A stretch of DNA of 64,000 nt from Hofstenia miamia (GCA_004352715.1 SCFE01000101.1:433253-497252), one strand, 5' to 3'. Shown: positions 35,223 to 50,104, numbered from the stretch's first letter. Notes: generated by a model not told the origin, from the letters alone. Translations and numbers: made by a program.

Positions 35223-37367
35223 CTATAGACTATTTCGAATACTAAATGCGACGTAAAGCTTATTGATGGGGAAATATTTTCTTCGGCATTATAGACAAAA
35301 ATGCAAAATTATGAGTTGAAAATTATTATACTTAAATCTATGATGTGTTACATATTTTGAAAACATTCGGTTCATTACTTGTTCGTGACGGGAAAAGGAT
35401 CTTATCGGTGACCCTATTTAAACCACGGCGTTTTGAAAGAATTATGATAAACGTGGAAATAGGTTTATCAAATATACATATGCCGTAGCAGGGCAGTGAT
35501 TAACATGAGCTGGATGTTCGTTACTCAGCACACTCTGCTTGATACTGGTATAGCCTCTAAAGCTGTTTCGAACTCATCAATAAAAAATGTCAGATCAAAT
35601 TCCTCTTTTAAATCTTCAAATTTTCTCAAATATAGTTATTTTGTAATATATCAGCCGGATTTCGGCCTGTAATCTAGGGCTCTGAGGAAGGTTTCATTCT
35701 TTTGGAATTTACTGGTCGCGGTTCTATGGTACTATAGGACTAGAATCTGGAAAAAATATTTTAGTGTGCCATAAATGAAACTAAGACCACTGATTTCAAA
35801 GTAATACTCATAATTTTAGCCAAAATGCAATTTACGCCGTGGGTCATATAGCAGAATATGTCAAGGTATTTAATGGGATTTGTGTAAACGGGACTAGTAC
35901 CGAATCCAAGACTAACACAAAAAATTCTTAAGCTTTCAAATTGTATTCCAATTTTGAACTAGTAGGATCCATAATCGAGTGATAGTTTTTCATTACCTTA
36001 ACTTAAGCTACATTATGCCATTTCAGATTGCCCACTAATTCTAAGTTAAAGCTTGTTCTATTTACTTGGAATTCACTTAGTTGAAGTTGCTCATATTTCC
36101 ATTTTCCTTAAAAGCACTTTTTCCTTCCGCTAGACTAGGACTTTCAATCTGAATCTATGGTACATCCATCAAATAATCTTAGTGTTGTTTGTTCAAGGGA
36201 TTTTGACCAATTTTTCAACAAAATTTATCAGTTCCCTTTACCCCTTTACCCATTTACACAGAGTTTAAGTTTTCTTGCTGTCCAAACAGTAGTANCTATA
36301 GACTATTTCGAATACTAAATGCGACGTAAAGCTTATTGATGGGGAAATATTTTCTTCGGCATTATAGACAAAAATGCAAAATTATGAGTTGAAAATTATT
36401 ATACTTAAATCTATGATGTGTTACATATTTTGAAAACATTCGGTTCATTACTTGTTCGTGACGGGAAAAGGATCTTATCGGTGACCCTATTTAAACCACG
36501 GCGTTTTGAAAGAATTATGATAAACGTGGAAATAGGTTTATCAAATATACATATGCCGTAGCAGGGCAGTGATTAACATGAGCTGGATGTTCGTTACTCA
36601 GCACACTCTGCTTGATACTGGTATAGCCTCTAAAGCTGTTTCGAACTCATCAATAAAAAATGTCAGATCAAATTCCTCTTTTAAATCTTCAAATTTTCTC
36701 AAATATAGTTATTTTGTAATATATCAGCCGGATTTCGGCCTGTAATCTAGGGCTCTGAGGAAGGTTTCATTCTTTTGGAATTTACTGGTCGCGGTTCTAT
36801 GGTACTATAGGACTAGAATCTGGAAAAAATATTTTAGTGTGCCATAAATGAAACTAAGACCACTGATTTCAAAGTAATACTCATAATTTTAGCCAAAATG
36901 CAATTTACGCCGTGGGTCATATAGCAGAATATGTCAAGGTATTTAATGGGATTTGTGTAAACGGGACTAGTACCGAATCCAAGACTAACACAAAAAATTC
37001 TTAAGCTTTCAAATTGTATTCCAATTTTGAACTAGTAGGATCCATAATCGAGTGATAGTTTTTCATTACCTTAACTTAAGCTACATTATGCCATTTCAGA
37101 TTGCCCACTAATTCTAAGTTAAAGCTTGTTCTATTTACTTGGAATTCACTTAGTTGAAGTTGCTCATATTTCCATTTTCCTTAAAAGCACTTTTTCCTTC
37201 CGCTAGACTAGGACTTTCAATCTGAATCTATGGTACATCCATCAAATAATCTTAGTGTTGTTTGTTCAAGGGATTTTGACCAATTTTTCAACAAAATTTA
37301 TCAGTTCCCTTTACCCCTTTACCCATTTACACAGAGTTTAAGTTTTCTTGCTGTCCAAACAGTAGTA
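35223..37367. repeat. 1072-bp exact direct duplication separated by one N
   Basis: 35223-36294 recurs at 36296-37367 with offset 1073 and no difference that I found; the single N at 36295 sits exactly at the junction. This fits two overlapping contigs placed end to end. The unit contains a short minus-strand open stretch (contains LKEEFDLTFFIDEFE) of unknown meaning. Confidence 0.9.
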
Positions 37368-40300
37368 AACATCTTTAATAAATTATTCAACTTTTATGTG
37401 GTGAAAATAAGTAAACAAATCTGCATAAACAAAAAATTATGATTGTCACTCAACTTATCCATACCCATTGGCGCATACGTCAGCATTACACTTGTTAACA
37501 GGTAGAGATTTAAAATAGTTCATGTAACATCGACTGTTCCATATTCAACTAAGGAACAAATCCATTCTTAATTTATACTAGCAATTTTTCCAGACCCCGA
37601 AGGTAAAAAATCAGAAAACGTTTTGCAATTCATGAAATTAAAAGAAAAAATTAGAGACGTCTAAATATTTATATGCTGTCGTCGATGCATTTAAACAGAT
37701 TAAGCTATTACCTAACTCAAAATTAATACCACACCAAGCAATGTGTACCGACTTTTGCACATGTTACTACAAATCACTCCAAAACATGTGTCATCACTTG
37801 TTAAAGGACTGTAAAGAATAAACTAATACACTTTCAGAAACAGCAGTTCACAGTTCTGCAAGTTTTAGTAGAAATCTTATGTGAAATTGTAAATATTTGT
37901 AATGGTATTTTATCCTTATTAAATCATGACACGTTTCCAATATGTAAATATTTACTAAGAGCAACTGCTGTGAATGTATAATTGAACGCTTCAACCACTA
38001 AGAAATCACACGTTATCTTTGTGACACATTTGGTAATTAGAGTGAATTACGGAATTTCCTGACAACAATAGCTCAGTAATAATGAAGTTTTAAGCTAATT
38101 TAATAGATTATTAATCACACTTTTCCATAAAAGTATTTGAATGAAAAATATTAAATCCAATTTGTTGCAATAAGCAAACATGGGTATTTGAAATTACTCT
38201 ACAAACGCAAAAATATTGTAGAATGCCCAAAGTCGCAGGAGTTCTTTCAAAGAAATTGAAAAAAATCGTGTGATTTGTTAAACACAGTCTTAAACCTATA
38301 CATGTATAGGATATATGCAATAAAATGATGAACAAAATATTTGGAACTATAGACAACCTAAAAAATGCAATTTTGCCAATAAACTGTAATGTACGCAAAA
38401 ATTGTTGATTAATATTGCTAATTATGCGGTAGATAACTCTTGTTGCAGTAAAACCATTTATTAGTATTAGTTCTCTCCTTGAATACCATATTTCATCAGA
38501 ATAATTAATTCAATAATTTGTAAAGCATGTGTCTCTTCATAAAATAGATAATCGAATTACTATTTTTTCAAATTCATTAAAAGCAAAGGAGTATGTCCAG
38601 CAGAAATTTACAGATAATTAATGTCAATGCACTTCCTGCTTAAAATTAAAAATGTTATTTTGCCTCAAACGACATTGGAATAGGGAACATTGTATACCCA
38701 GAAACTGCTATAAAATGCAAAGAAAACATTATCGTTCTTCTGATATTGAACTAAAATTTAGGCATGCTTTTTGCAGAAGCTAAATTACCAGTGCATAAAT
38801 CATACCACCTAATCAGCTATAATTTCCATAGAATTATAATTTATGGGTCTAAACCCTTAAAAAAAAAAAAACAAGAGTTTAAAGTGGTTTGTCCACCATG
38901 GTTAACCTAAGTGATATCATATCTACCGATTACTCTTAATATATGCGATTTTGCTTATGACAACATCGCAAATTAAACTTAATAATAAATTAGATTAGTA
39001 AATGTTAAAGTCAGCATTTTATTAGCAACATAAATGCTAACAACCAAAAAATATTACTGACGTACATTTATGATTTATTAATTTTAAATAATCAATAGAT
39101 TTTAAAGATTTGCACGAATTAAGCTTGTAAATGTTTATAGAACTAATTCAGTAAGGCTCCAATGATGTACTTCCATTATATATTATAATTCCAAATCGTG
39201 GTTGCTGTCAAGTAGGGCAATGATTTGATTTAAGTACTACTAAATAAAGACATTTTCTCTCTTCCTAATCTTTTGATTCAACGGCATCCTCTGTGTCTTG
39301 TGCGTTAACACTTCTAGAGTATTGTAAATTTTTATTATCTTCAAATTTGATTTATAGCTATTATCTTCTGACGTGCACTCCCACCTTTTCCCACTAATGT
39401 TCCTATAATATTGGCACTGATTTAAACGTACTGTTTTCTCTAATTTATTAAATTTTTAAACATAGACAGATCAGTACATTGACTGGTTATTGGGTTTTCG
39501 GGTAATGATAGAAATTCTTTGGGTGGAGTATTTTGGAATTTAAAAATGCTTAATACGCTTTGCCTGTTTCGGGTATAAAGATGAATTCAATCGAAAAAAA
39601 ACAAATTATTGTGTTACCTAAATTAGCGTTACATCGACTAAGAATTAAGCATGAGTTACAATTATATAGTAAAGTCCTGAATACTGCTGTGAAGCTCTAG
39701 AATTCCTTCTTTGATGAGGCTAGATTGATAAAAAATAGGTTGCCTAAATAGAACGTGAGTGCCCTTGTTCCGTTCAGATATCATACCATAGGTTCGGGAG
39801 TTAGAACATTGATTTCTCTAAATTTGTTTAAAACTTATGTATTTATCATTATTTGCATCTAGTATGCCATTGTTATTATGGTTAACCAGATTATTCTACG
39901 GACAATTTGCAAAAGTGCTCACGTATTGCGGAGTCTACTCATCTTATCTTATTCTGAGATTATATTATAATATGTACAGTGCATTTTGTAGAATACTACC
40001 AAAAGCTGTAAATTAGGTTTTCTTGGATAAATATTCTAATAATAATGATCGAGTATATCATAAACAAAGATGTATATCTTCATTTATGCTTAAATTTATG
40101 TATCTGAAATTCAAATAAATAATTGCAGATGTAACATGCATGATCGATAGAGGTGTCATGGTTACTTTATTTGTGTAGAATAGCGCAGAATCAAATCGAA
40201 ATACGGTATCTATACGAAGTACGTGCCTGCAACTTCATCTGATTCAGTTCTTAATAAACTGGAAATGCAGTTTTATTACTCATTTATGGTGTATTATAAT

Positions 40301-40751
40301 GGGACATTGATCTTCAATTAAGATTGGGATATATTCTTAACAATTTCATTTGATGGCTTAAGAGGCATAATTTTAGAAGTTTTGGATGAAATAGAAACGT
40401 TATTCAACGTAACTTGCTTATCTAATTACTCTTGAATCAATATCATCCCTAATCTAGAAAAATATTTGAGCATTTGTTTTCTTAAAAACAAACACGAACA
40501 TTCAACTTTTGAAGGAAAAAAAATCAATTGGTGTATGCACTTAATAGAAAAAAGAATAGGAAAAAGTTGTTATTACCTATAAACAAACGGTGATTCCAAT
40601 TACCCGAAAAATTTTAAGGGCTCATTCTTGGGCTGGACTTAATTCATCATGTTTTAAAGGGAGTCTTTCTAACTGACAATACCAAACCAATTAACGTTTT
40701 TACACTTATTACATGCAATTACTGAAGAGCATTCTACACCACTTCGACTTA

Positions 40752-40790
<39 letters not shown>

Positions 40791-43700
40791 CATACTGACA
40801 ATGATTCCTAGTAATCGAAACAAGTCTTAATTTTTAACTGTGTTACATATTTCAAATATATCGAAGCTTAGTATACTTACAATATATATATATATATATA
40901 TATTTTTTCAATTTTAAGTCTTTCCCACGAAATAATATCAGTGTATAAATAATTTTCAATCGATTTGAAAGAGGGTGTGCGTTGAAAAAAATTGAGAAAT
41001 GAATAAAAATTTAGTTCGTTCATCTAAAACATGTGGCTTAAGTAATTTTGACAAAATGCCTATATTTTCAGGGCATAGTAAAGCAAAACACTGATGTAAA
41101 ATCGATTAGAATAAATTTGAAAAATAAATTTAAATATATTTGGAAATAGGTTGAATCTAAGTTTGACTACATACATCATTTTAGATAAATTAAATAAAGT
41201 ATACTACTTTATTATTTTATAAGTTTTTATTGTGAATAACTTTCAAATCTAATGTCCAAAAAAACTAATCATGTCATCATCTAATCATGTCATCATAGAG
41301 ATTTGGTTTACCACGCGGCACGTTTATTCACAATTTGATGTTTGAAAAATAGTTTCTATTAAATTCAAAACAGTTTTCAAATTGATTTTAAGATTAATAA
41401 TTCGAAAGTATGTACAAAATGAAATTGCTATGCCAAAATTATTTCTGTAGTTCTTGATATTAAAATAGAACTGCAGAAACTGGCGTGCTGAGGTTGTTTC
41501 TGTCATTTTTTAGATATAATATGGCTAAAGAAATCGAAAATGACCTTCACTTAATTAATTTTTTGGAAATTGAGTGCAATTAATAAGTGCTCATCCATTT
41601 CCTTTCCATCCAAAGCTATTCACTATCGAAATTAAAATTTTAAGGGGACATTAATGTTTAAACTAACTTAATTAGATTTTTTGCGCAGTACTTTTTTTGC
41701 AACGAAATACTTTTCCTAAAAATTTACCATTTTCTTACATTTGCTTAAATTTTTCGCATTTTGGTGTGAATTTTTCCCAGTAGTTACATGTTTTTACTAA
41801 TGGAGTAACTAATTACAGGATTTAGCAACTTCCTTAAAGTTTACGCTAATAACAAAATAAATTTCAACTCAATGTGTTAGAAAAGAGAGGAAAATAAATA
41901 CTTCAACTGTCAGTTAATATAAACCTAATGTTTTATTCATTCCGCATTGTCTGAATTTTAGCAAAATTGAAGAGCAAATGTTTACACATCTCAAGAAATC
42001 CTAGATTGACTACTTCTATTATTTCTCTCTTTTTGAAGTCTTTCATTCAATGGTAATTTGAGGAATTCTGCAAGCATACCCTTTTCCACTTTGGCTTTTT
42101 TGAAGTATCACAATGAACATATTACGTATACAAAATGCTCGAAATTTTCTTCAAAAATTTCACAATGTTTTAGTGATTATTTGAAACTTCGAATATTTAA
42201 GTCAATTCTTTAGGAACACTGTAATATGGTTGTAGATGCAAACTGGTGCAGAAATCGACAATGGTTGGCACGTACCCATAGCTTGAGGTAACAAGGCAAC
42301 TCAAATGCTATAGTTATTGTAGTATGTAATGCAATGCAATACATAATTTCCATTTTAAAGTTTTTAAATATTGTATTTGTTCTTTATGTTGTTATTAAAT
42401 TCAAGGTAGATTGTTGAACTTTAGTTGATAGGTTTTTACTAAGAGTATATAACATGCCCAACATTGGTTTATCAAAATTGAAGAATTTTTTGACAAAAAT
42501 CATATAAATTGTCCGAATTTGCGTAATTTTAATGAGCCACGTGAACTCAGGCTGGGGTTGGTGATAAATTGTATACCATATCCATCTCTGGAATGGCAAC
42601 TTTACTTATTTACGAGCTAATATTAGAATGGGGAAGACACCAACTTGTGCTTTTTTGAGGCAAGCCCATTCGAAGCATTAAAAGATTTTTTGAACAATTA
42701 TGACCACAAGAGTGCTTAAAAATATGAACATTCGTTGTTAGGAAAAGTATAACATACTTTCAATTTCGAAAACAATGCAGTTACCCATTGGAATAATTTC
42801 TCATTTATTTGATAAAAGTTTGAAAGACAAGCGAGGCAGGTGAAGGTAGACAAGTCATGCCAATCATTTATTATTACTATCAATTACTTGTTAGAAATTA
42901 TAACTTGTAAATAATAGTATTGCTTGCTTATAAATAAATAATTTGTTTGTCAGAATTTTGAAATCCATATGCTGATAAGGTATTTTCACTTGTTGTAGTT
43001 ATTGGTGTTACTATCTTTACCTCGCTAAAACTTGGATGCATTCCAAATCTCAATGTTCTTCTGACACCCTTTTGGAACAATTATGAAATGCAGAAATATG
43101 AAAAGGAAAATAAATACAATCTCTCATGTTTGCTAAAAAATTTTATCACAATTTATTTTTTCCATATGCCTAAAGAAAGCACAGCATTAAAATTCTGTAA
43201 AAATGATTTTAAAGTGTATGACCATATGGCATTTTTAGCGTACTTGAGATGCGAAAAGTAGACGTTTTTCCTTTGAGAATGCTTCGTGCTAGTCGTTTGA
43301 AAGCAGGTAATTACTTATTGGTTGCTTGATGCATTTCAACTAATCGTGAGAGTGTCAATGCACATGGGTGATTTTCCAATCACTTGTAATTTGCATTTCC
43401 AATGTGTGTGCTATAAAACACTAATAATGTTGACTTCAGATATTATTTGGAAGGGAAGTATCATCTGAACTAAATAGCAGTAATTGAAAAAATGCAATAA
43501 TTCAAAGCCCTCTCAGATTTCGTCCATTGTAAATATATTAATAATCTTCATCACTATTATTTTATTGTAGCTAATTAAAATGATTTTTTACTTCTTTAAA
43601 CCATATGACTCGAAGAACAGTGTGTTATCAGATTGACTATTATATGCATTGTCGATTCTCTATTACTCAGTATTATACATATCCACTGAAATGAAGAAGA

Positions 43701-44278
43701 GAAATAATTGAATGTGCCATGAATATGTACATTGAAATTAAATTTAATTTCAAGCCCCGCCCGCCCAACCCATGAAACTTTAGGCCCGGCACATTTTTAT
43801 AATACTTGTCAAAAATCTTTCTTTAATTTATCGGTTTGCTCCACCAAAATTTGGTATGATAGATACCTCTAATAAAATATAAACTCTGAAATCGAAGATT
43901 CTAAATTGAAATTTAGAAAAGTATATGATAATAGTGAAAAATTTCCAAAATGTAAATTTAAATATTTCATTGCAAATGTACAATTCTTACAGAGTTATGA
44001 TCTTGTGGATCCTGAATCTCAATGTTCACAAAAGTGTATCTTAAAATGAATTTCAGTTGATATTACAATATACAACTAGTCAAATTTGTAGAAATATATG
44101 TAGATGAATAAATATTTAAAATATATAAATCAATGAGTTTGGAAAAACATTGGAACTTAAGACAATTGTGTTTGGAAAAATAAACTCGCAGATTTACAAT
44201 TTGTAATTCAATTAATAATGAATCCCTGTAATTAAATGATCGCATTAATATAAAGTAATGTCGAAATGACCAAAGACG
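37368..44278. other. AT-rich intron stretch, no gene supported
   Basis: Holds (TA)n tracts at 40757-40787 and 40882-40903, an A12 run at about 38860, a 15-bp duplication TAATCATGTCATCAT at 41268-41297 and a GC patch (CCCCGCCCGCCC) at 43756. The 71-codon minus frame near 39430-39230 is Lys/Asn/Ile-rich without motifs. Confidence 0.5.
40757..40903. repeat. Two (TA)n microsatellites
   Basis: TA runs at 40757-40787 and 40882-40903. Confidence 0.9.
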
Positions 44279-44773
44279 ATGAGTACCGAAATTTCTGTTA
44301 TAAAGCAATTTGCATGCTTAACCAAGGCCAATAAACCTAAAAATTCAATTAATAAATTGATTTCGTCTCGTTACGTGTCTTTGATACCTTCAGTCTTGCA
44401 ATTGCAAATGGAAAGGTTTATCATTTATGAGTCTATAGCTCCTTCAACTCCAGATGTTTTATCGCTGCATTATAAAATCAAACCGTTAGATGTCCGACAA
44501 AGGAATATTTATATAAAACATTGATCAAGGCGAAACGCCGACTGTTAGCATAATAGTATCAAAGATACCATTAAATTCAATGGCTTGCAAAATTTTATGA
44601 TGGAAAGTAGAACTAAGAGTGGAATGGAATTTAGGTTTAATCTTCCAGCAGGAATTGAAAACGAATTAGAATTGAATGGAATATTTATTGATCCTCAATA
44701 TCATTTAGGTTGGAAATTTTTTTGGGTTTTTACAATTCTAAAACATAGTTGCCGCAAATACGGTGGCTATTAA
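44279..44773 (+). pseudogene. Two adjacent plus-strand open stretches, possible gene remnant
   Basis: Frames 44279-44524 (KQFACLTKANKPKNSINKL, then LIPSVLQLQMERFIIYES and SLHYKIKPLDVRQRN) and 44585-44773 (FRFNLPAGIENELELNGIF, then IDPQYHLGWKFFWVF) lie 60 bases apart with stops between. Their residue mix (Pro, Trp, Arg, Asp) is richer than in the chance frames nearby, and the minus strand is less open. No splice sites or family could be assigned. It may be a decayed mobile-element or viral-type gene, or chance. Confidence 0.3.
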
Positions 44774-46815
44774 AATTAATGCATTAGTGTATTGCACATT
44801 ATATTATATCTTATTTTAAAACTATATATATATACTCTCAATATTTTCACTTAAATTACACAAAAGTTTGGCGAGACCTTGCAAATATAAGAACACAAAT
44901 AAATAGAAACAATTTAGAAAAATTAATTTAAGTTGGGGAAACTAATTATGTTTTTTATTGTATTGTTTCATTATGTTATTGAATTAACTCAAAAAAATTG
45001 TAATCAATATTTATTCTTTGTTTGAAAAAAATTCATTAAAATTTATTGTCAAAAATTGAATTATACATTAATAATGTAATTCATCAAATTGAAAAAATAC
45101 CAACAAGTGCACTTGTTAAAAATGAAATATACTTTGCTTATATTTTCAATACAATAAATTCAAAGAGTGTTTTCCGACATAATTTCACTGTAATTTGTTG
45201 GATTATTTATAACATGTAAAATAAAAGCACTCACAAGAGCTTATAGAGTTGAATTTAAATACTTGAAGAAAACAGATCAAAATTCTTGAAAATTAAAGCA
45301 CTACCATCAGCTCATACACATGTATAGGTGAATTTGCAAAATAAAGTTTCCATAAATTTCATTGAATTTTTCAGAATTTGAGACGAAGATAATGTGGTCT
45401 TGGTAAAGATTGAAATCAACTTTTGCAAATCTAATTTGACATTTTCTTAAATCTTGTTAATGCTAATTAAGTATTCATTTTGTCAGCGCTAGAGAGGGAA
45501 ATGGGCTGGGCTGTCCATGGGCTGGCGTTGGTCCGAAATCTCATGGGTCAAAATAGGCTTGATATTTTGTGTTAAAAATTTTATACTTATATTTGCTTCT
45601 TAAAATATATTATTACCAGTGCAAACAGGTTTTGATATTAATTGATGGGTTTTAGTAGTTAAAATTAAAATGAATTTTCAGGTCCACAGTGAGAGCTTTT
45701 TAGCAGGGGGACTTGAACTAATTTAAAAGGAAGCTGAGTCAAGCTAACAGTATTGTTTCAAGCGACTGCAATACCAGTGTTTCTTCGCCTTCTAGTATTA
45801 ATTTGACCTGGTGTATTCTTATCCGGTTATTTGACTCGAATTTAATTAACACAGAAACATAGAAGTGTGAATGAAGTGTGAATACAATATTTCAACATTT
45901 ATAGAGGCTCTGAATAACATAGGTGTATGGCAAACTATAGCATTAGATAAATCCGAGTTTAGTTCACCCTATGTACCTTAGAATGCTTAATTAACTATTA
46001 ATTTTAGAAATTCTTATATACTTACAACATTATGTGCATACATTTAGAAATCAATGAGCAAATATATATATATCAATTTAATGTTTGTTCAAGTTGTTTA
46101 TTGCTTGGACATCCAAGAAAAATTCTCATTTTGTTCAAGACATTACATAAATTGTTTCACTAAAATATATTGTCAAAATTTTGAATGAAATTCGTTTAAA
46201 ACTTGTTGGAAAAATCTAAACGCGTTTAACAATGTAATAGATATACATGTACATGTACATGTAGATGAAATTGAGGTAATATAGAACTACTTGGAGGTAC
46301 ACTAATGAAAAAAAATAAGTCGTTTTGATTGAAATTAGTCATAACCTTAATTTGCTTACCAGTAAAATTGTGTTCATTCTTTTTTGTAAAATGGTCTACA
46401 TTTCATTTTTTAAAATATGGGTTCAAAATGGGTTGAACATTTGAAATGGATAGGCTGGGTTGGACTGGGTCTGCAAACAATGGGTTGGATTGTGAACTTT
46501 TTCAGTATACGCAGTCCATTTTCATCTATTGTCAGCGCAGTAAAATTTTGTTTAAATGAAATTACACACTACAAACTAAGCGATAAAACACTACATACAA
46601 AAATTCATATTGAAGTGTGTACAGTTTGTATATGATTTATTGAATCGCCAAGAGTATTATAGATATTTTAATAAAATTATTTTTTGGAGTTTTTTCGTAT
46701 TTTTTCAAAATTTTTGAATTTAAGTAACTGGAAAAGATTGTTACGCAAATATGCCTGTCTAAGTAATGCAAAGATTGGCTTTAGGTATCGGGTTTCATAA
46801 AATATATTGAAGATT

Positions 46816-46817
<2 letters not shown>

Positions 46818-46853
<36 letters not shown>
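46818..46853. repeat. (TA)n microsatellite
   Basis: TA run of about 36 bp. Confidence 0.95.
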
Positions 46854-46855
<2 letters not shown>

Positions 46856-48756
46856 TTTGGTATATAATTTAGCGTTCCCAATTAGCAATTAAAAATCTTT
46901 AAATTTGAATTACTTGTAAAATAAAATTGTTGAAAATGGCTAATAACAAAACATTAATAATTTTTTATGATAGATTTTCATAAAATACGATTTTTCAAAA
47001 AGTAGTTTTATTTTTAGCAGAGTATAACTATAAACTTAATATAATCAACATTAATTTTCAATCAACTTTAGTGAAAATGTTGGTAAAGGCGTCAATATAT
47101 ATTCTAAAGATGTGAATAACCATATGGGCATAAACAAAGGCATTTGGCACAAAGCTCTAACTTGAGGTACTCTCGATATAATAAATGTAGCTAAAAAAAG
47201 AATAATCTATTTTGATTTGCTGTCTAAGATTTACTAAGAAACTTATAGAGTTGACTAAATTTAATTAAGACACTAATGTAGTTCGATAAATTAAAAATTT
47301 CATTGAGTTAAACATTTTACTAAACTCGAATAAGTTGTTTTGTGTCGATGAAATTTTGTTTCTCTGTGATTGATAAAATACCATCCGAAGAAGGTTAGAT
47401 ACTTTATGGCAAAGTTAAAAGATTTAGTGAATGAAAGATTGAACAGATAAGCTAAATTCCAAAGTAAAAGACATGATTTGAATATTCATTATCTAAATTT
47501 GATGTATATTGAAATAAATGTCGTTTTTGTCAAAACCTAAGAGCAAAAAACTAAAATTGGTTTCATATGTTTTTGAAATCATTTCGTCTTGTCAACAATG
47601 TAAACAAATGAAATTACAATTAGAAATTCGTTTAATATTTATTTATGTATCTATACCATTTTTAGCATTTGCCTCCTTTATATATCTACAAAGTTATGTA
47701 GGCGATTATTACGCTGTTTATATAAACTAGCAATGGATATAGTATTTCAAAACAGCGTGAAGAGGGAATAGCTAAATAGAAAGAACGAAATCTTTTAGCA
47801 ATCTAATGCAAACGCTAAGAGCTCAGACGAAGTTTTGGTTAGTTTTTCCTAGTATTTACTAAACATTATAGTGTTAAATGCTATACCACATGCTGTTGTG
47901 CCCAGTCATTGGAATTGACAATTGCCGCGTGATAGGAGAAAATTCACGTTGATATGCGGATTGGGAAAATACGGTTTTAGGTGTTTGTTTGCAAGGAAAG
48001 CTTTACCCTTGTGAAATTTACAAAATATCAACAGAATTCATGAATGCTGAGGGAGATGAAACCGCCGATTAGAGAATTGCGAATATAGATTTAATAAAAA
48101 TCATTTAAATTCTAAATAACTACATGAATATTACAACAAAGAACTCTTAAAACATTTAAATAGAGGGCAACGGAGAAATAAAATATTTACGGATGTATAT
48201 AATCAATATTTCTAAACATTAAAAATTGATCATTTATCTTTATTAATTTTGTCTCTGATTTATTTTATTAGTCTGCTATTATTTTCAACTGCCATAGTTA
48301 GAATAAAACTAATTTATTACCAAACCTCAGACTAAATTATGCTACAAGTAACTACATAGAACATTAAGAAATGATGGTTTTATCTTATTTCATAATTATT
48401 TTATTAGCGATATTTGCTTAAAGTTGATGCGATATGGTTTCTTGATAATTAATTTACTACTATGAGTATGTTATCTCTATAAATGTCAATTTTTTGTGTC
48501 AATGTGTCTAAATTGCAATTCATTCGATATTCCAATATTTTTGAGGTTTCTTTGTCATATGCCCTTATTACAAATGTTGAACAAATTCGGGACATTCTTT
48601 AAATTGACTGATTTCTGTTTATTACTCATTCCCGGTTTGTTATTTACTTGGGATTTTTAATTGAAGGATTCAGTCCAATGAACGTCTTTAGTGGAAAATT
48701 TTAAAAGCAGTATTGAAAAGAAAAAAATTTATATTAAGGTAATTCAATCTTTCTGC

Positions 48757-48903
48757 TAGGCTACGGTTAGACTATATGATTGGTAGCAAGAGCAGTTACA
48801 AAATCACGTCACATCGTTAATTATCTCGCGTGGTTAGACGTGCGATTCTGCCAAAATGTGACAGATCACGCGTGACCAATCACATAGTCTAATCGCAGCC
48901 TTA
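48757..48903. mobile_element. 147-bp MITE with 28-bp inverted ends
   Basis: The left end TAGGCTACGGTTAGACTATA, then TGATTGGT (48757-48784), matches the complement of the right end TAAGGCTGCGATTAGACTAT, then GTGATTGGT (48903-48875), with few mismatches. The interior also pairs in part (AATCACGTCACA against GATCACGCGTGA), so the whole element can fold into a hairpin. No coding capacity. The terminal TA may belong to a TA target duplication. Confidence 0.75.
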
Positions 48904-49965
48904 AACAAATACTTAAAATTAATTGAAAGATTGCTTTTTCATTTCGAATTTGATAAAAAAAACTATTTCTTAGTTGTTATATATATATATATATATATAT
49001 AGTCCTAAATGCAGGCTTCAATAAATTAATTTTATCAAATTAATATTCATTTTCTGAGAAATTCAAATGTCATACGAATAAATGCGAGTATCAAGTAGAT
49101 GTCATCAACGTATTGATCCATATTTTAAGTAAAAGATCTTTAACTGATTCCTACGCTCGCAATTGATAACTTTCAATAAGTTTGATGTCTTCTCTTTACA
49201 TTTACATCTTCAGATCTATTTTTCAGTACGAACGTAATGATTTATTAATAAAATTGCTAAGTTGCTCTTTTTATCAATCTTAGCAATTAAAAAATCGAAT
49301 GCAACTTGTAAAGCATTAACAATGCATTGTTGAGGATAATTTTCTGGCTAAAAAATGTTCTAAATTGTATTCTGTAGTTCTAATTTGTCTTCTGATTGTT
49401 TTTACAATCAAGAAAATTTTATGCGAATAGCGTAACTCCGTGCATGGACTGGTGGGGGTCCAAGCTCCCCTCTTAAGCACAATAGGTGATGCTGCTAAAC
49501 GTAACCCCCCCCCCCCTAATTCGTAGAGGCTTCGACTGTTTGACGGCTAATACTTCATCCCATTTAAAGATGAATTCGAGAACAATCAAATTTTCAAAAA
49601 TAACAATTTGTTATTAACAAAACAAAGCATACGTAAATATTTAAAGCAGAGGGCAGAGTAATGATGAAAAATGTATAGTATAATGTTCAATATATTTAAG
49701 AGATCTGTCATTTTAAAATTTGATCATCCATCTTAATTTATTTTGTTCCATTTTGCTTTGTTCTTTTGTTATAATTTTCTTACTTAATAATTACACAAAA
49801 ACAAAATTTAATTTTTATAAATTATTTAGACTAGATTTAGCTACAATTCACTGAGCAGAAACTGGAAAATGACAAGAAGAAAATTATCTGACGCAAGGCT
49901 AGATTTGCTTTACTGGTTGATTTCCTTAGATAATCTACAATGTCAATGTTGTTCCATTAATTCTC

Positions 49966-50104
49966 ATATATATATATATACAAATATACATATATATAAA
50001 TATACATATATATATATATATATATATANNNNNNNNNNNNNNNNNNNNNNNNNNNNNNNNNNNNNNNNNNNNNNNNNNNNNNTATATATATATATATATA
50101 TATA
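49966..50104. repeat. (TA)n / TACA microsatellite with a 54-base gap
   Basis: TA-rich repeat on both sides of the Ns at 50029-50082. Confidence 0.95.

Noticed and set aside
35223-37367. Biological 1-kb tandem gene duplication
   Set aside because: The copies show no difference that I found and meet exactly at a single N, so an assembly overlap is much more likely.
39230-39440. 71-codon minus-strand frame without Met start
   Set aside because: Lys/Asn/Ile-rich, no motif or splice support; typical chance open frame in AT-rich DNA.
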